NCBI RefSeq assembly: GCF_049977365.1
Contig: NZ_JBNGEN010000002.1
Span: 186,001 to 250,000 of the forward strand
Direction: 5' to 3'
Origin: Brachymonas sp049977365
Lineage (GTDB): Bacteria; Pseudomonadota; Gammaproteobacteria; Burkholderiales; Burkholderiaceae_C
Length of the DNA: 64,000 bases
How positions within the stretch are numbered: the first letter of the stretch is position 1; every line of letters begins with the position of its first letter. Shown piece after piece: positions 19,728 through 28,177 of the stretch. The notes below the pieces were generated by a model, which ran no database searches, was not told the DNA's origin, and saw only the letters and a program-made list of their open reading frames with translations. The translations under genes were made by a program, and so were the position numbers.

Positions 19728-21242
19728 ATGATCGCGTTCCCCTCCTCCCTGTCTGCACGCCCGGCTGCCGCCGGACGCCTGTCGTGCCTGCGCCCCATGC
19801 GCCCCCTGATCGTGGCAGCCTGCTGCCTGGCCTGTGCGCCCTCCTCCTGGGCCGCTGGTGCGGCAGGCGCCGCCGTTCCTCCCGCTGCCGCCATTCAGTA
19901 CATGGTGCGGGCCGGTGACAGTGCCGCCTCGATCAGCCACGCCCTCAAGCTCAGCGGCACCCAATGGCAGGAAGTGGCCCAGTACAACCAGCTCGATCCG
20001 CACAAACCGCTCACGGTGGGCAGCACGGTGCGCATTCCGCTGTCCGTGCTCAAGTTCCGCGCCGAAACCTCGCGTCTCATCCAGACCACCGGCGGAGTGA
20101 AGGTCAATGGCCAGGCCTCCCGTTCGGGGGTCTACCTCAACGAGAATTCCCGCATCGCCACCGATGCCGGCAGCTCGGCCGTGGTCGAGCTGCCCGACGG
20201 CTCCCGCGTCAAGGTGCTGCCGCATTCGGTGGCCGATATTTCCCAGAGCCGCTACTACCAGGCCCCCCAGGGCAGCGTGACCGGCAAGGTGGCCGACTGG
20301 TTTGCAGGCTCGCTCAAGCTGGTGCAGGGGGCCCTGGAAACTGCTGCCCACAAGCTGGTGCAGCGCGCCAAGCCCCTGGAGGTCGAGACCACCACCTCCA
20401 TCATCGGCGTGCGGGGCACCGAGTTCCGTGTGGCCAGCGCGGACCAGACCGTGCACAAGGATCGCGCCGAAGTGCTGGAAGGCGTGGTGAACAACGCCAA
20501 CACCTGGAAGCACACCGACATCACCCTGCATCAGGGACAGGGTGCAGTGGTGGACCCGAACGTGGCCGAAATGCAGGCCGTGACCCTGCTGCCTGCGCCC
20601 AAGGTCCCGGCCCCGGGCCAGGTGCTGCGCCTGCCCGAGGCACGCTGGTCCTTCCAGTCCCAGTCCGGTGCCGTGGCCTACCGCATCGTGGCGGCCATGG
20701 ATCCGAAATTCGAGAGCATTGCCTACAGCGAGAAGATGAGCACGCCGCTCGCCGACTTCAGTGCCCTGCCCCCGGGCAAGTGGTACATCCATGCGCGCGG
20801 GGTGGACCAGTACGGCCTCGAAGGCATGGACGCCACGACCATGGTGGTGCTCAAGAACGCCGACTGGATCCTGCAGAACGCAGCCATTCAGGCCACAGAC
20901 GGCAAGCCGACCCTCGGCTGGTCGGGTCTCTCCTACGGCAATGGCCGCCCCATCCCGGGCACGGCAACGGTGCAGGTGGAAGTTTCTCCGGTGGCAGACT
21001 TCAGCCGCCAGGTGGCCCGTGCCGAAAGCGCCCCCGATGCCCGCACACTGGTGCTGCCCGAGGTGCATGCCAATGCCAGCTACTACCTCAGGGTGCATGT
21101 GCGCAACGAGGCCCTGGCCAAGGCGGCGGACAATGTCTACCGCTTCACCATGCCGCTCGACATCGGCAACAAGGCCTACAGCGTCCTGCTCGACAAGATG
21201 CCCGAGCCGCCCGAACCGATGGAAGCAGCGGCTGTGCACTGA
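19728..21242 (+). CDS. secreted LysM and FecR domain-containing protein
   Basis: A protein of 504 residues if started at 19728. A signal peptide is visible (PLIVAACCLACAPSSWA), and a start at 19797 would give the most compact one. No Shine-Dalgarno decides between them. After cleavage comes a LysM peptidoglycan-binding domain (YMVRAGDSAASISHALKL ... VGSTVRIPL). A FecR-type beta domain follows (SGVYLNENSRIATDAGSS, TTSIIGVRGTEFRVAS), and two fibronectin-like beta repeats fill the C-terminal half. No anti-sigma N-terminus, ECF sigma factor or TonB receptor gene is nearby, so this is an envelope protein of the LysM-FecR kind rather than an iron-signalling FecR. Its function is unknown. Confidence 0.82.
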   Translation: MIAFPSSLSARPAAAGRLSCLRPMRPLIVAACCLACAPSSWAAGAAGAAVPPAAAIQYMVRAGDSAASISHALKLSGTQWQEVAQYNQLDPHKPLTVGSTVRIPLSVLKFRAETSRLIQTTGGVKVNGQASRSGVYLNENSRIATDAGSSAVVELPDGSRVKVLPHSVADISQSRYYQAPQGSVTGKVADWFAGSLKLVQGALETAAHKLVQRAKPLEVETTTSIIGVRGTEFRVASADQTVHKDRAEVLEGVVNNANTWKHTDITLHQGQGAVVDPNVAEMQAVTLLPAPKVPAPGQVLRLPEARWSFQSQSGAVAYRIVAAMDPKFESIAYSEKMSTPLADFSALPPGKWYIHARGVDQYGLEGMDATTMVVLKNADWILQNAAIQATDGKPTLGWSGLSYGNGRPIPGTATVQVEVSPVADFSRQVARAESAPDARTLVLPEVHANASYYLRVHVRNEALAKAADNVYRFTMPLDIGNKAYSVLLDKMPEPPEPMEAAAVH

Positions 21243-21259
21243 GGCAGAACGCGCAAGAA

Positions 21260-21298
21260 GGGGCACCCTCTCCGGCACCGCAGCCGGAGATGTGCCCC
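21260..21298. terminator. long hairpin between convergent LysM-FecR and cysE genes
   Basis: GGGGCAC and TCTCCGGC pair with GCCGGAGA and GTGCCCC around an ACCGCA loop, giving 15 base pairs with a small CC/T internal bulge. It lies between two convergent genes. There is no T-run, so the terminator role is inferred from position and stability. Confidence 0.7.
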
Positions 21299-21395
21299 TG
21301 GTTTCCCCTGTCACGCGTAGCCAGCCCCTGACCGGAAAATCCCGGCACGCCACAACACCAGCTCTGCGAAGCGCCCGGCACCGACAGGGCGCACG

Positions 21396-22169
21396 TCACT
21401 TGCCCATCATGCGCCGCAGGGCTTCCTTGGAGAAGTTTTCCTCGAGTGCGGCCTCACGGGGCATGCAGTCACTGTCCTGCAGATGCTGGGAGAGCTTTTC
21501 GAGCGCACGCCACAGCAGGGCGATCTGGTGCTCGTGCGTGGCGGCATTGTCGATCAGGCCCCGCATGGCCTGCCCCAGGGGATCGTCGCCCTGGGTGACG
21601 GCATAGGCCGAAAAGCCCATGTGGGCGGCCGCCTGCTCGCGCTTGTCTTCTTCCTGCGACAGAAGAATGCGCGCGGGGTTGCCCACGGCCGTGGCGCCCG
21701 GCGGAACGGGCTTGGTCACGATGGCTCCGCTGCCCACGCGGGCACCGGCCCCCACCGTGAAGCCGCCCAGAATACAGGCATTGGCTCCCACGATCACGCC
21801 CTCTTCCAGCGTGGGATGGCGCTTGATGCCCTTGGCCAGCGATGTCCCGCCCAGCGTGACACCCTGGTAAATGGTGCAGTCGTTGCCGACCTCTGCCATC
21901 TCGCCGATCACCACCCCCATGCCATGGTCGATGAACACCCGTTCGCCGAGCGTGGCCCCCGGATGGATCTCGATGCCGGTGAGCCAGCGGGACCAGTGGG
22001 AAATCCAGCGACCAAGCCAGGTCCACCCCCGCTGCCAACAGCCATGGGCGACGCGATGGATGACCACGGCATGAAAGCCGGGGTACGAGAACACCACGTC
22101 CCATTTGCTGCGTGCAGCCGGGTCACGGTCGAGAATGCACTGGATGTCGGATCGGAGGCGCTTGAACAT
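21396..22169 (-). CDS. cysE: serine O-acetyltransferase
   Basis: A 257-residue enzyme that acetylates serine for cysteine synthesis, forming O-acetylserine from acetyl-CoA. The C-terminal left-handed beta-helix is clear from hexapeptide repeats (GIEIHPGATLGERVFIDHG, VVIGEMAEVGNDCTIYQGV, GANACILGGFTVGAGARVGSG). The conserved His and Asp of the active site lie in FIDHGMG and nearby. It belongs to the short SAT class. The ATG at 22169 (MFKRLRSDIQ) matches the family and is preferred over 22202. TrmJ lies 48 bases upstream on the same strand, a frequent pairing in betaproteobacteria. Confidence 0.95.
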   Translation of the reverse strand: MFKRLRSDIQCILDRDPAARSKWDVVFSYPGFHAVVIHRVAHGCWQRGWTWLGRWISHWSRWLTGIEIHPGATLGERVFIDHGMGVVIGEMAEVGNDCTIYQGVTLGGTSLAKGIKRHPTLEEGVIVGANACILGGFTVGAGARVGSGAIVTKPVPPGATAVGNPARILLSQEEDKREQAAAHMGFSAYAVTQGDDPLGQAMRGLIDNAATHEHQIALLWRALEKLSQHLQDSDCMPREAALEENFSKEALRRMMGK

Positions 22170-22217
22170 GGCGCAAGTGTACCTGCAGCCCACCCAGACC
22201 ATGGGGAGAGAATGGGC

Positions 22218-23036
22218 TCAATTCCCCTTTGCCTGTCGGGCCGTCCGCTGCATGGCCTTGGCGATGCCGCGGAGGATATGGATTTCCTCTTCGTGCAGGT
22301 CGGTGCGCAGCCACATCTGGCGCAGCCGGGGCATGAGTTTCTTGGGCGCTGCAGGGTCGAGATAGCCCACGTCCTCCAGGGCCTGCTGCCAGTGCGCGAG
22401 CATGCCCTCGATCTGTGCCGCGTCGGCCAGGTGGGCGGCCTGTACCGAGGGCGTCTGAGCCACATGGAATCCCCCGATGGCCTGCCGCCACTCATAGGCG
22501 ATCACCTGCACGGCCGCTGCCAGGTTGAGCGAGCCATAGGCCGGATCGGTGGGAATGCTCAGGCAGACATGGCAGCGATAGACGTCCTCGTTGCGCATGC
22601 CGTAGCGTTCGCTGCCGAACAAGAAGCCGACGCTGCGCTGCTGCGGCAAGGGCTGCGGCAGGGCGGCGCGTCCTTCGTCCGCGCTGGGTTGTCCCGGCCG
22701 CCAATGCGGGGCAGGCGGATGCATGCGCCGTGCGAGTCGCGCCAGATGGTCGCGCGGAGTGAAGGTGGGCGGACCAAAATCGCGCGGCGTCATCGCCGTG
22801 GCACAGAGGTGCTCGATGCCCTCCACCGCCTCCTCCCAGGTATCGACCCGGCGCGCCTTGCGCAGGATGTCGTCGGCGCCACTGGCGCGTTCGATGGCTT
22901 CCTCGCGCTGCAGCACATCGTCCCAGCGGGGCTGCACCAGCACCAGGTCGTCGAAGCCCATGACTTTCATGGCGCGGGCGGCTGCGCCCACATTGCCGGA
23001 ATGGCTGGTGTGCAGAAGGATGAATCGGGTATGCAT
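22218..23036 (-). CDS. trmJ: tRNA (cytidine/uridine-2'-O-)-methyltransferase TrmJ
   Basis: A 272-residue SPOUT methyltransferase for ribose 2'-O-methylation at position 32 of tRNA anticodon loops. The N-terminus FILLHTSHSGNVGAAARAMK is the conserved SPOUT start with the catalytic Asn. FLFGSERYGMRNEDVYRCH and SIPTDPAYGSLNLAAAVQVI form the SAM-binding knot. About 30 extra residues rich in Pro/Gln (107-135) interrupt the catalytic domain compared with E. coli TrmJ. The C-terminal helical part (HEEEIHILRGIAKAM) serves tRNA binding. It is upstream of cysE and downstream of the DUF190 gene with a 10-base gap. Confidence 0.93.
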   Translation of the reverse strand: MHTRFILLHTSHSGNVGAAARAMKVMGFDDLVLVQPRWDDVLQREEAIERASGADDILRKARRVDTWEEAVEGIEHLCATAMTPRDFGPPTFTPRDHLARLARRMHPPAPHWRPGQPSADEGRAALPQPLPQQRSVGFLFGSERYGMRNEDVYRCHVCLSIPTDPAYGSLNLAAAVQVIAYEWRQAIGGFHVAQTPSVQAAHLADAAQIEGMLAHWQQALEDVGYLDPAAPKKLMPRLRQMWLRTDLHEEEIHILRGIAKAMQRTARQAKGN

Positions 23037-23046
23037 GATGCGCCGC

Positions 23047-23358
23047 TCAGGTCATGGCCCAGGCGATGGCGGCCCGGGTATAGAACACATGCAGACCTTC
23101 CTGGCCGATGCGCTGCAGGAGGGTCTCGGCCCGGTCCGCCGGCAATGCCATGCTCACGATCTGGGGCTCGTCGGCGAGCTCGAAGAAGTGGCTTGCATGC
23201 ATGCGGTCGTCATGCCCGAACCCTTCGGCCCCGGCCAGCAGCGTGGCTCCGGGTGCTCCGAGCTCGCGTGCCAGCTCCATGAGCCAGCGTGCCACCGGCG
23301 TGCCGTGGTGCATGCGGCTCGCCGTGGTGTAGAACTGCAGTTGATAGCCTTCTTGCAT
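23047..23358 (-). CDS. DUF190 family protein (PII-like)
   Basis: A 103-residue protein with the DUF190 pattern GATLLAGAEGFGHDDRMHAS. The family has a PII-like fold and is regularly encoded next to fluoride channels or CrcB homologues, where a regulatory role is suspected. The ATG at 23358 has a perfect AAGGAG 8 bases upstream; the frame stays open to 23475, but that part is unlike the family. It is downstream of crcB by 117 bases on the same strand, and trmJ follows. Confidence 0.82.
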   Translation of the reverse strand: MQEGYQLQFYTTASRMHHGTPVARWLMELARELGAPGATLLAGAEGFGHDDRMHASHFFELADEPQIVSMALPADRAETLLQRIGQEGLHVFYTRAAIAWAMT

Positions 23359-23475
23359 CTCTTGTCTCCTTGGAAAGGCAGGCTTGCTGCATCCGTCGGG
23401 GCTCGCCTGTGAAGCGGCAGCAAAGCCCCGGCGGGACCATGCCCCTGCACTCCCATCTGTCCATGCGGGATTCAT

Positions 23476-23859
23476 TCAATGCGCCTGCAGGGCCCGCACG
23501 GTCATCAGGCCGAGCACGGTCATGCACAGGGAGCCGCTCACGTGCACCAGCACATGCAGCAGGGCCCAGCCATAGCGCTGCCCCTGCAGCAGGGTCACGG
23601 CTTCGGCGGAAAAGGTGGAAAAAGTGGTCAATCCGCCCAGGAAGCCCGTCATGATCAGAAGCCGCCACTCGGGGGGAATCTGTGGCAGGAGTGAAAACAC
23701 GCCCACGGCCACGCCCATCAGGTAGCCCCCGAGCAGATTGGCCGCCAGGGTGCCGAGTGGCAATTCGACCAGCACTCCGTTGAGCGCCAGTCCCAGCCAC
23801 CAGCGCAGCAGTGCACCGGCCGCGGCTCCGCCGCCAATGGCCCATACCGAATATCCCAT
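23476..23859 (-). CDS. crcB: fluoride ion channel FluC (CrcB)
   Basis: A 127-residue inner-membrane protein with four hydrophobic segments. Fluc signatures are present: GTLAANLLGGYLMG, with the conserved Asn lining the pore, and GFLGGLTTFSTFSAEA, carrying the phenylalanine and threonine/serine track. Fluc channels work as antiparallel dimers that let toxic fluoride leave the cell. The DUF190 gene follows as the usual partner. I saw no fluoride riboswitch in the short leader; a TATAAT is found instead (23918-23913). Confidence 0.93.
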   Translation of the reverse strand: MGYSVWAIGGGAAAGALLRWWLGLALNGVLVELPLGTLAANLLGGYLMGVAVGVFSLLPQIPPEWRLLIMTGFLGGLTTFSTFSAEAVTLLQGQRYGWALLHVLVHVSGSLCMTVLGLMTVRALQAH

Positions 23860-23912
23860 GCCTTCGTCCTCGTGCGATCCGGCAGAGAGCCTGTCTCCAC
23901 CGTCTGGTGGCC

Positions 23913-23918
23913 ATTATA
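23913..23918 (-). promoter_or_regulatory. -10 element of the crcB promoter
   Basis: The minus strand reads TATAAT here, 54 bases before the crcB ATG, with no convincing -35. The predicted leader begins with CCACC-AGACGG-TGG, a small hairpin. Confidence 0.5.
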
Positions 23919-23951
23919 GGAAGCCCGTGTCTCTTCGCCCGAGCGGGAGCC

Positions 23952-26690
23952 TCATGGGCGAGGCGCGCTGCCTTCGCACAGGGCCTTGAGCCGATAGAGT
24001 GCCTCCAGGGCCTCGCGTGGGCTGAGTCCGTCGGGATCGAGCGCCTGGAGCGCCTCCTCCACGGGAGAGGGGCCTGTGTCGTCCGGGGCAGGCTCGGCGA
24101 GCGCAGGCGCAGAGAACAGGTCGATCTGGCGCTGCTGGCGATCCTGCTGGGCTTCGAGCGCCTGCAGCGCATGGCGGGCATGGTGGATGACCGAGGAGGG
24201 CATGCCGGCGAGCCGGGCCACCTGGATGCCATAGCTGCGGTTGGCGGGCCCGGGCTGAATCGTGTGCAGGAACACGATGTCATGCCCCGATTCGGCCGCG
24301 CCCACGTGCACGTTGATGGCGGCGTGGTGCTGCGCAGGGAATTCGGTGAGCTCGAAGTAATGGGTGGCAAAGAGCGTGAGCGCCTCGCTGCGGTCGTGCA
24401 GATGGGTGGCAATGCCACTGGCCAGAGCCAGCCCGTCGAAGGTGCTGGTGCCCCGGCCGATCTCGTCCATGAGCACGAGGCTGTGGGGCGTGGCGGCATG
24501 CAGGATCTGTGCGGCCTCGGTCATTTCGAGCATGAAGGTGGACTGCGCATTGGCCAGGTCGTCGGCTGCGCCGATGCGGGTCAGGATGGCATCGATCGGG
24601 CCGATGCGCGCAGCCTGCGCCGGCACATGGCTGCCCATGCCGGCCAGGAGCACGATCAGGGCGACCTGGCGCATGTAGGTCGACTTGCCGCCCATGTTGG
24701 GTCCGGTGATGACCTGCATGCGCTGGCGGGGATGCAGCACGGTGTCGTTGGCCATGAAGGCACTGCCCGTGGTTTCGCGCAGCCGCGCCTCCACCACAGG
24801 GTGGCGGCCCGCCGTGATCTCGATGCAGGGCTCCACGGCGAAGGCCGGGGCACACCAGCCCAGGGTAAGACTGCGCTCGGCCAGCGTGCACAGCACGTCC
24901 AGGGTTGCCATGGCTTCGGCCAGGGTCTGCAGGTTCGCCACATGGGGCTGCAGCTCCTCGATCAGGGTGTCATAGAGCCATTTTTCGCGCGCCAGTGCGC
25001 GATCCTGGGCCGACAGGGCCTTGTCCTCGAAGGCCTTGAGTTCGGGGGTCACAAAGCGCTCGGCATTCTTCATGGTCTGGCGCCGGCGATAGTCGGCTGG
25101 CACCTTGTCGAGCTGGCTCGCGGTGACCTCGATGAAGTAGCCGTGCACCCGGTTGAACTGCACGCGCAGGTTGGCAATGCCGGTGCGCTCGCGCTCCCTG
25201 CCTTCCATGGCCAGCAGATAGTCCGCGCTGTGGGTCTGGATGCCGCGCAGCTCGTCGAGCTCGGCATCGAAGCCATCGGCAATCACGCCCCCATCGCGCA
25301 CATTGACGGACGGCTCCGCATGCAGGGTAGCCTGCAGGCGTTCCACCACAGCCTGAGGCGGCGTGAGCGCAGCGGCCACGCGTTCGAGCAGGGCAGGAAG
25401 CGACGAAGCTGACTCGGCACGCTCGTCCTGCTGCAGACTGCACACACAGGACCGCAGCTGCTCGGCCTGTCCCAGCGTGCGCAGCAGCCCCGCGAGCTCG
25501 CGCGGCCTGCTCTGGCGCAGTGCCAGCCGGGCGCTGATGCGCTCCACATCGCTGATGCCGTGCAGCACGGCGCGCAGATCCTGCAGCCCCCGGTCGCGCA
25601 GCACGGCGATGGCGGCCAGCCGTTCACGCGCTGCCGCTCGGTCGCGTGCAGGATGCAGCATCCAGTGGCGCAGCAGGCGGCTGCCCATGCCGCTCTCGCA
25701 GGTATCGAGCAGACTCAGCAGCGTCGGACTCGATTCTCCGCGCAGGGTCTGCGTCAGCTCCAGATTGCGCTGCGTGGTGAGCGGCAGATGCACCAGGCTG
25801 TCGTCACGCTGCACCTGCAGGGCATGCAGATGGGTCATGGCCCGGCCCTGGGTATGCTCCGCATAGGCCAGCAGGGCTGCGGCGGCGGCATGGGCCTGGG
25901 GCAAGTCATCGGCCTGCCACGCGGCCAGATGCGGGGTGTGCAGCTGGTCGGTCAGCATGCGCAGCCCCAGCCCTGCGTCGAAGGTAAAGGCCGGCCGCTC
26001 GGTGATGATGAAGTGCTGCAGGGCGCCCTGCTGCTGCCACTGCACCAGCTGCGCCCGCCGGGTCGGCGCCAGATCGGCGCTGCAAAGCACCTCGACCGGC
26101 TGGATGCGGCTGATCCACTCGCCCAGCGTCTCGGGAGTGCATTCGGCCAGCTGCATGCAGCCCTGGGTCAGCCCCATCCAGGCCAGCCCCACCCCCTCGG
26201 AACGTCCGCGCCCGGAGGCATGGATGGCCAGCAGGACCGCATCCTGCCGGTCCCCGAGCAGGGCCATGTCGGTGAGCGTGCCGGGCGTCACCACCCGCAC
26301 GACCTTGCGCTCCACCGGTCCCTTGGCTGCCGCCACGTCTCCCACCTGCTCTGCAATCGCCACCGACTGCCCCATCTGGATCAGCTTGGCCAGATAGGTT
26401 TCCACAGCATGCACCGGTACCCCGGCCATCACCACCGGCTCTCCGGCCGACTGCCCCCGCTGCGTCAGCGTGATGCCCAGCAGCCGGGCGGCCAGCATGG
26501 CATCCTCATAGAACAGCTCGTAGAAATCCCCCATGCGGTAAAACAGCAGCGTATGGGGATGCTGGGCCTTGATCTGCAGGTACTGCTGCATCATGGGCGT
26601 ATGGCCCGAAAGATCCTGCCCCTCGGCAGACGCAGAGGCAAGCGATACGCGGTTGTCGGAAGAAGAAGCCATCTTGCTCGGTTGATCCAT
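23952..26690 (-). CDS. mutS: DNA mismatch repair protein MutS
   Basis: A 912-residue MutS. The mismatch-reading Phe56-x-Glu58 lies in GDFYELFYEDA, the ATPase has GPNMGGKSTYMRQ (Walker A) and LVLMDEIGRGTSTFDG (Walker B), and the C-terminus ends with the helix that contacts MutL/beta clamp in homologues. Length is somewhat above E. coli MutS (853), mainly from a Ser/Ala-rich N-terminus. The start is uncertain: ATGs at 26705, 26690 and 26672 are possible, and I chose 26690. mutL is not in this window. The gene is on the same strand as crcB, 92 bases upstream. Confidence 0.95.
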   Translation of the reverse strand: MDQPSKMASSSDNRVSLASASAEGQDLSGHTPMMQQYLQIKAQHPHTLLFYRMGDFYELFYEDAMLAARLLGITLTQRGQSAGEPVVMAGVPVHAVETYLAKLIQMGQSVAIAEQVGDVAAAKGPVERKVVRVVTPGTLTDMALLGDRQDAVLLAIHASGRGRSEGVGLAWMGLTQGCMQLAECTPETLGEWISRIQPVEVLCSADLAPTRRAQLVQWQQQGALQHFIITERPAFTFDAGLGLRMLTDQLHTPHLAAWQADDLPQAHAAAAALLAYAEHTQGRAMTHLHALQVQRDDSLVHLPLTTQRNLELTQTLRGESSPTLLSLLDTCESGMGSRLLRHWMLHPARDRAAARERLAAIAVLRDRGLQDLRAVLHGISDVERISARLALRQSRPRELAGLLRTLGQAEQLRSCVCSLQQDERAESASSLPALLERVAAALTPPQAVVERLQATLHAEPSVNVRDGGVIADGFDAELDELRGIQTHSADYLLAMEGRERERTGIANLRVQFNRVHGYFIEVTASQLDKVPADYRRRQTMKNAERFVTPELKAFEDKALSAQDRALAREKWLYDTLIEELQPHVANLQTLAEAMATLDVLCTLAERSLTLGWCAPAFAVEPCIEITAGRHPVVEARLRETTGSAFMANDTVLHPRQRMQVITGPNMGGKSTYMRQVALIVLLAGMGSHVPAQAARIGPIDAILTRIGAADDLANAQSTFMLEMTEAAQILHAATPHSLVLMDEIGRGTSTFDGLALASGIATHLHDRSEALTLFATHYFELTEFPAQHHAAINVHVGAAESGHDIVFLHTIQPGPANRSYGIQVARLAGMPSSVIHHARHALQALEAQQDRQQRQIDLFSAPALAEPAPDDTGPSPVEEALQALDPDGLSPREALEALYRLKALCEGSAPRP

Positions 26691-26944
26691 GGGGGACCCG
26701 GTCATGGAGCCGGGAGCAGGCCCGATCGGCAGGGCCCGGCACCGCAGTGCGGCGTCCCGTGCGCCCATGCCAGGCCAGCCTGCATTCTAGTAAGGGATGA
26801 TGCAGGGGTGCGCTGCTGCCGGGCTTCCAGGGGAAAGGAGCCTCGTGCGCGACAGCGCCTGCGTTGTCGTCGACCTGTCGGTATGCCGGAATGTCGACGG
26901 GCCGGAGCACCAGCTGCACAGGCACAGACAGTCAGGCATGAAAA

Positions 26945-26974
26945 TGAAAAACCCTGTCCGCAGGGACAGGGTTT
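26945..26974 (-). terminator. intrinsic terminator of suhB
   Basis: AAACCCTGTCC-GCAG-GGACAGGGTTT (26949-26974) is an 11-bp perfect stem. On the minus strand it is followed by a T-run (GGGTTTTTC), 25 bases after the suhB stop. Confidence 0.9.
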
Positions 26975-26999
26975 GGGCAGTGAGCGAAAAACCGGTGTC

Positions 27000-27890
27000 T
27001 CAGGCTTCCGGGTCGGCGTCTTCTGCCGGAGATTCGGGCTGCGCTTCGGCAGCCGCTGCGGCCTCTTCGGCCAGGGCCTGTTCGCCATAGCGGCTGTACT
27101 TGGCGAGCATCTTGACCATGAGGCCATAGATCTTGGGATTGGCTGCGAGGCATTCCTGTGCATACAGGTAGTCGGCTTCGCCGGTGAAGTTGCCCACCAG
27201 ACCTCCGGCTTCCTGCACCAGCAGCCCACCGGCGGCCACGTCCCAGGCGCTCAGGCCGGTTTCAAAGAAGCCGTCGCTGAATCCGGCAGCCACATAGGCC
27301 AGATCCAGCGCAGCCGACCCGGGGCGGCGCACGGCGGAGGTCTTCTTCATGATGTCGGAGAACATCTTCATGAACTGCGCAAAGTCCTGCCCCGGACGGA
27401 ACGGAAAGCCCGTGGTGATGAGGCAGTCGGCCATGCGGTTGCGACGTCCCACACGGATGCGGCGCTCGTTCATGTAGGCGCCCCGGCCGCGCGTGGCCGT
27501 GAAGAGGTCGTTGCGGGTCGGGTCATAGATGACGGCCTGTTCCACCTTGCCGCGCACGGCCAGGGCAATGCTCACGCAATAGACGGGGAAGCCATGGATG
27601 AAGTTGGTGGTGCCATCGAGCGGGTCGATGATCCACATGAATTCACTGTCCTTGTTCCCATGCTGCTGGCCGGATTCCTCGGCCAGGATGCCGTGGCCGG
27701 GATAGGCGGTGAGCAGCGTCTCGATGATGCAGGCCTCGGAGGCCTGATCCACCTCGGTCACGTAGTCGTTCACCTGCTTTTGCGACACACGCACGGCGTC
27801 GAGGTCGAAGGAGGCGCGGTTGATGATGGCGCCAGCGGCACGAGCGGCCTTGACGGCCATGTTGAGCATGGGATGCAGAGCGGAGGACAT
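27000..27890 (-). CDS. suhB: inositol monophosphatase family protein SuhB
   Basis: A 296-residue protein with the magnesium-binding motifs of inositol monophosphatases: ILAEESG, WIIDPLDGTTNFIHGFP and SAWDVAAG. In proteobacteria SuhB also binds RNA polymerase/NusA in the rRNA antitermination complex. E. coli SuhB has 267 residues; the excess is an Ala/Glu-rich tail after residue 270 (LAEEAAAAAEAQPE). The ATG at 27890 (MSSALHPMLNMAVKAARAAG) matches homologues. A strong terminator follows. It is divergent from the Anbu gene. Confidence 0.94.
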   Translation of the reverse strand: MSSALHPMLNMAVKAARAAGAIINRASFDLDAVRVSQKQVNDYVTEVDQASEACIIETLLTAYPGHGILAEESGQQHGNKDSEFMWIIDPLDGTTNFIHGFPVYCVSIALAVRGKVEQAVIYDPTRNDLFTATRGRGAYMNERRIRVGRRNRMADCLITTGFPFRPGQDFAQFMKMFSDIMKKTSAVRRPGSAALDLAYVAAGFSDGFFETGLSAWDVAAGGLLVQEAGGLVGNFTGEADYLYAQECLAANPKIYGLMVKMLAKYSRYGEQALAEEAAAAAEAQPESPAEDADPEA

Positions 27891-28062
27891 GGTGAATTGT
27901 GGAAAAGAGCGAAACGGGCCGGAACGTCGATGCGGAGCCGGAAAGGGAATGCCGCATTCTAAGCCGTCGCCCCGATTCATGCACTCTTTTCAGGCATGGG
28001 CGACAGGGACCCCAGCCGTTTGTGGCCTGCCGGCCACCCTGCTGGCGCAGTGCCCGCCCGGA

Positions 28063-28078
28063 GCGCAAACATTTGCGC
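28063..28078. promoter_or_regulatory. 16-bp inverted repeat upstream of the Anbu gene
   Basis: GCGCAAA-CA-TTTGCGC has two perfect 7-base arms. It lies 25 bases before the predicted sigma-54 -24 element and could be an operator for the Anbu gene or, divergently, suhB. Confidence 0.6.
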
Positions 28079-28102
28079 CCCCGCAGCCGAGAGGGTGCGA
28101 CT

Positions 28103-28117
28103 TGGCATGAAAATAGC
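28103..28117 (+). promoter_or_regulatory. sigma-54-like -24/-12 promoter of the Anbu gene
   Basis: TGGCAT-GAAAA-TAGC compares with the consensus TGGCAC-N5-TTGC. GG and GC are present with exactly 10 bases between them, as sigma-54 requires, and there are two mismatches (the last base of TGGCAC, the second of TTGC). The start would be near 28129, 49 bases before the ATG. Inference only. Confidence 0.45.
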
Positions 28118-28177
28118 TTTTTCACATTGCCTTTTCTGCACAGCTCATCGAGCTTCTTTCCGAGTTTCGCACCCATC

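Noticed and set aside
23860..23951. Fluoride riboswitch upstream of crcB
   Set aside because: The leader lacks the conserved GG-GAUGG and AACCGCC-like segments of the crcB motif RNA, and is too short.
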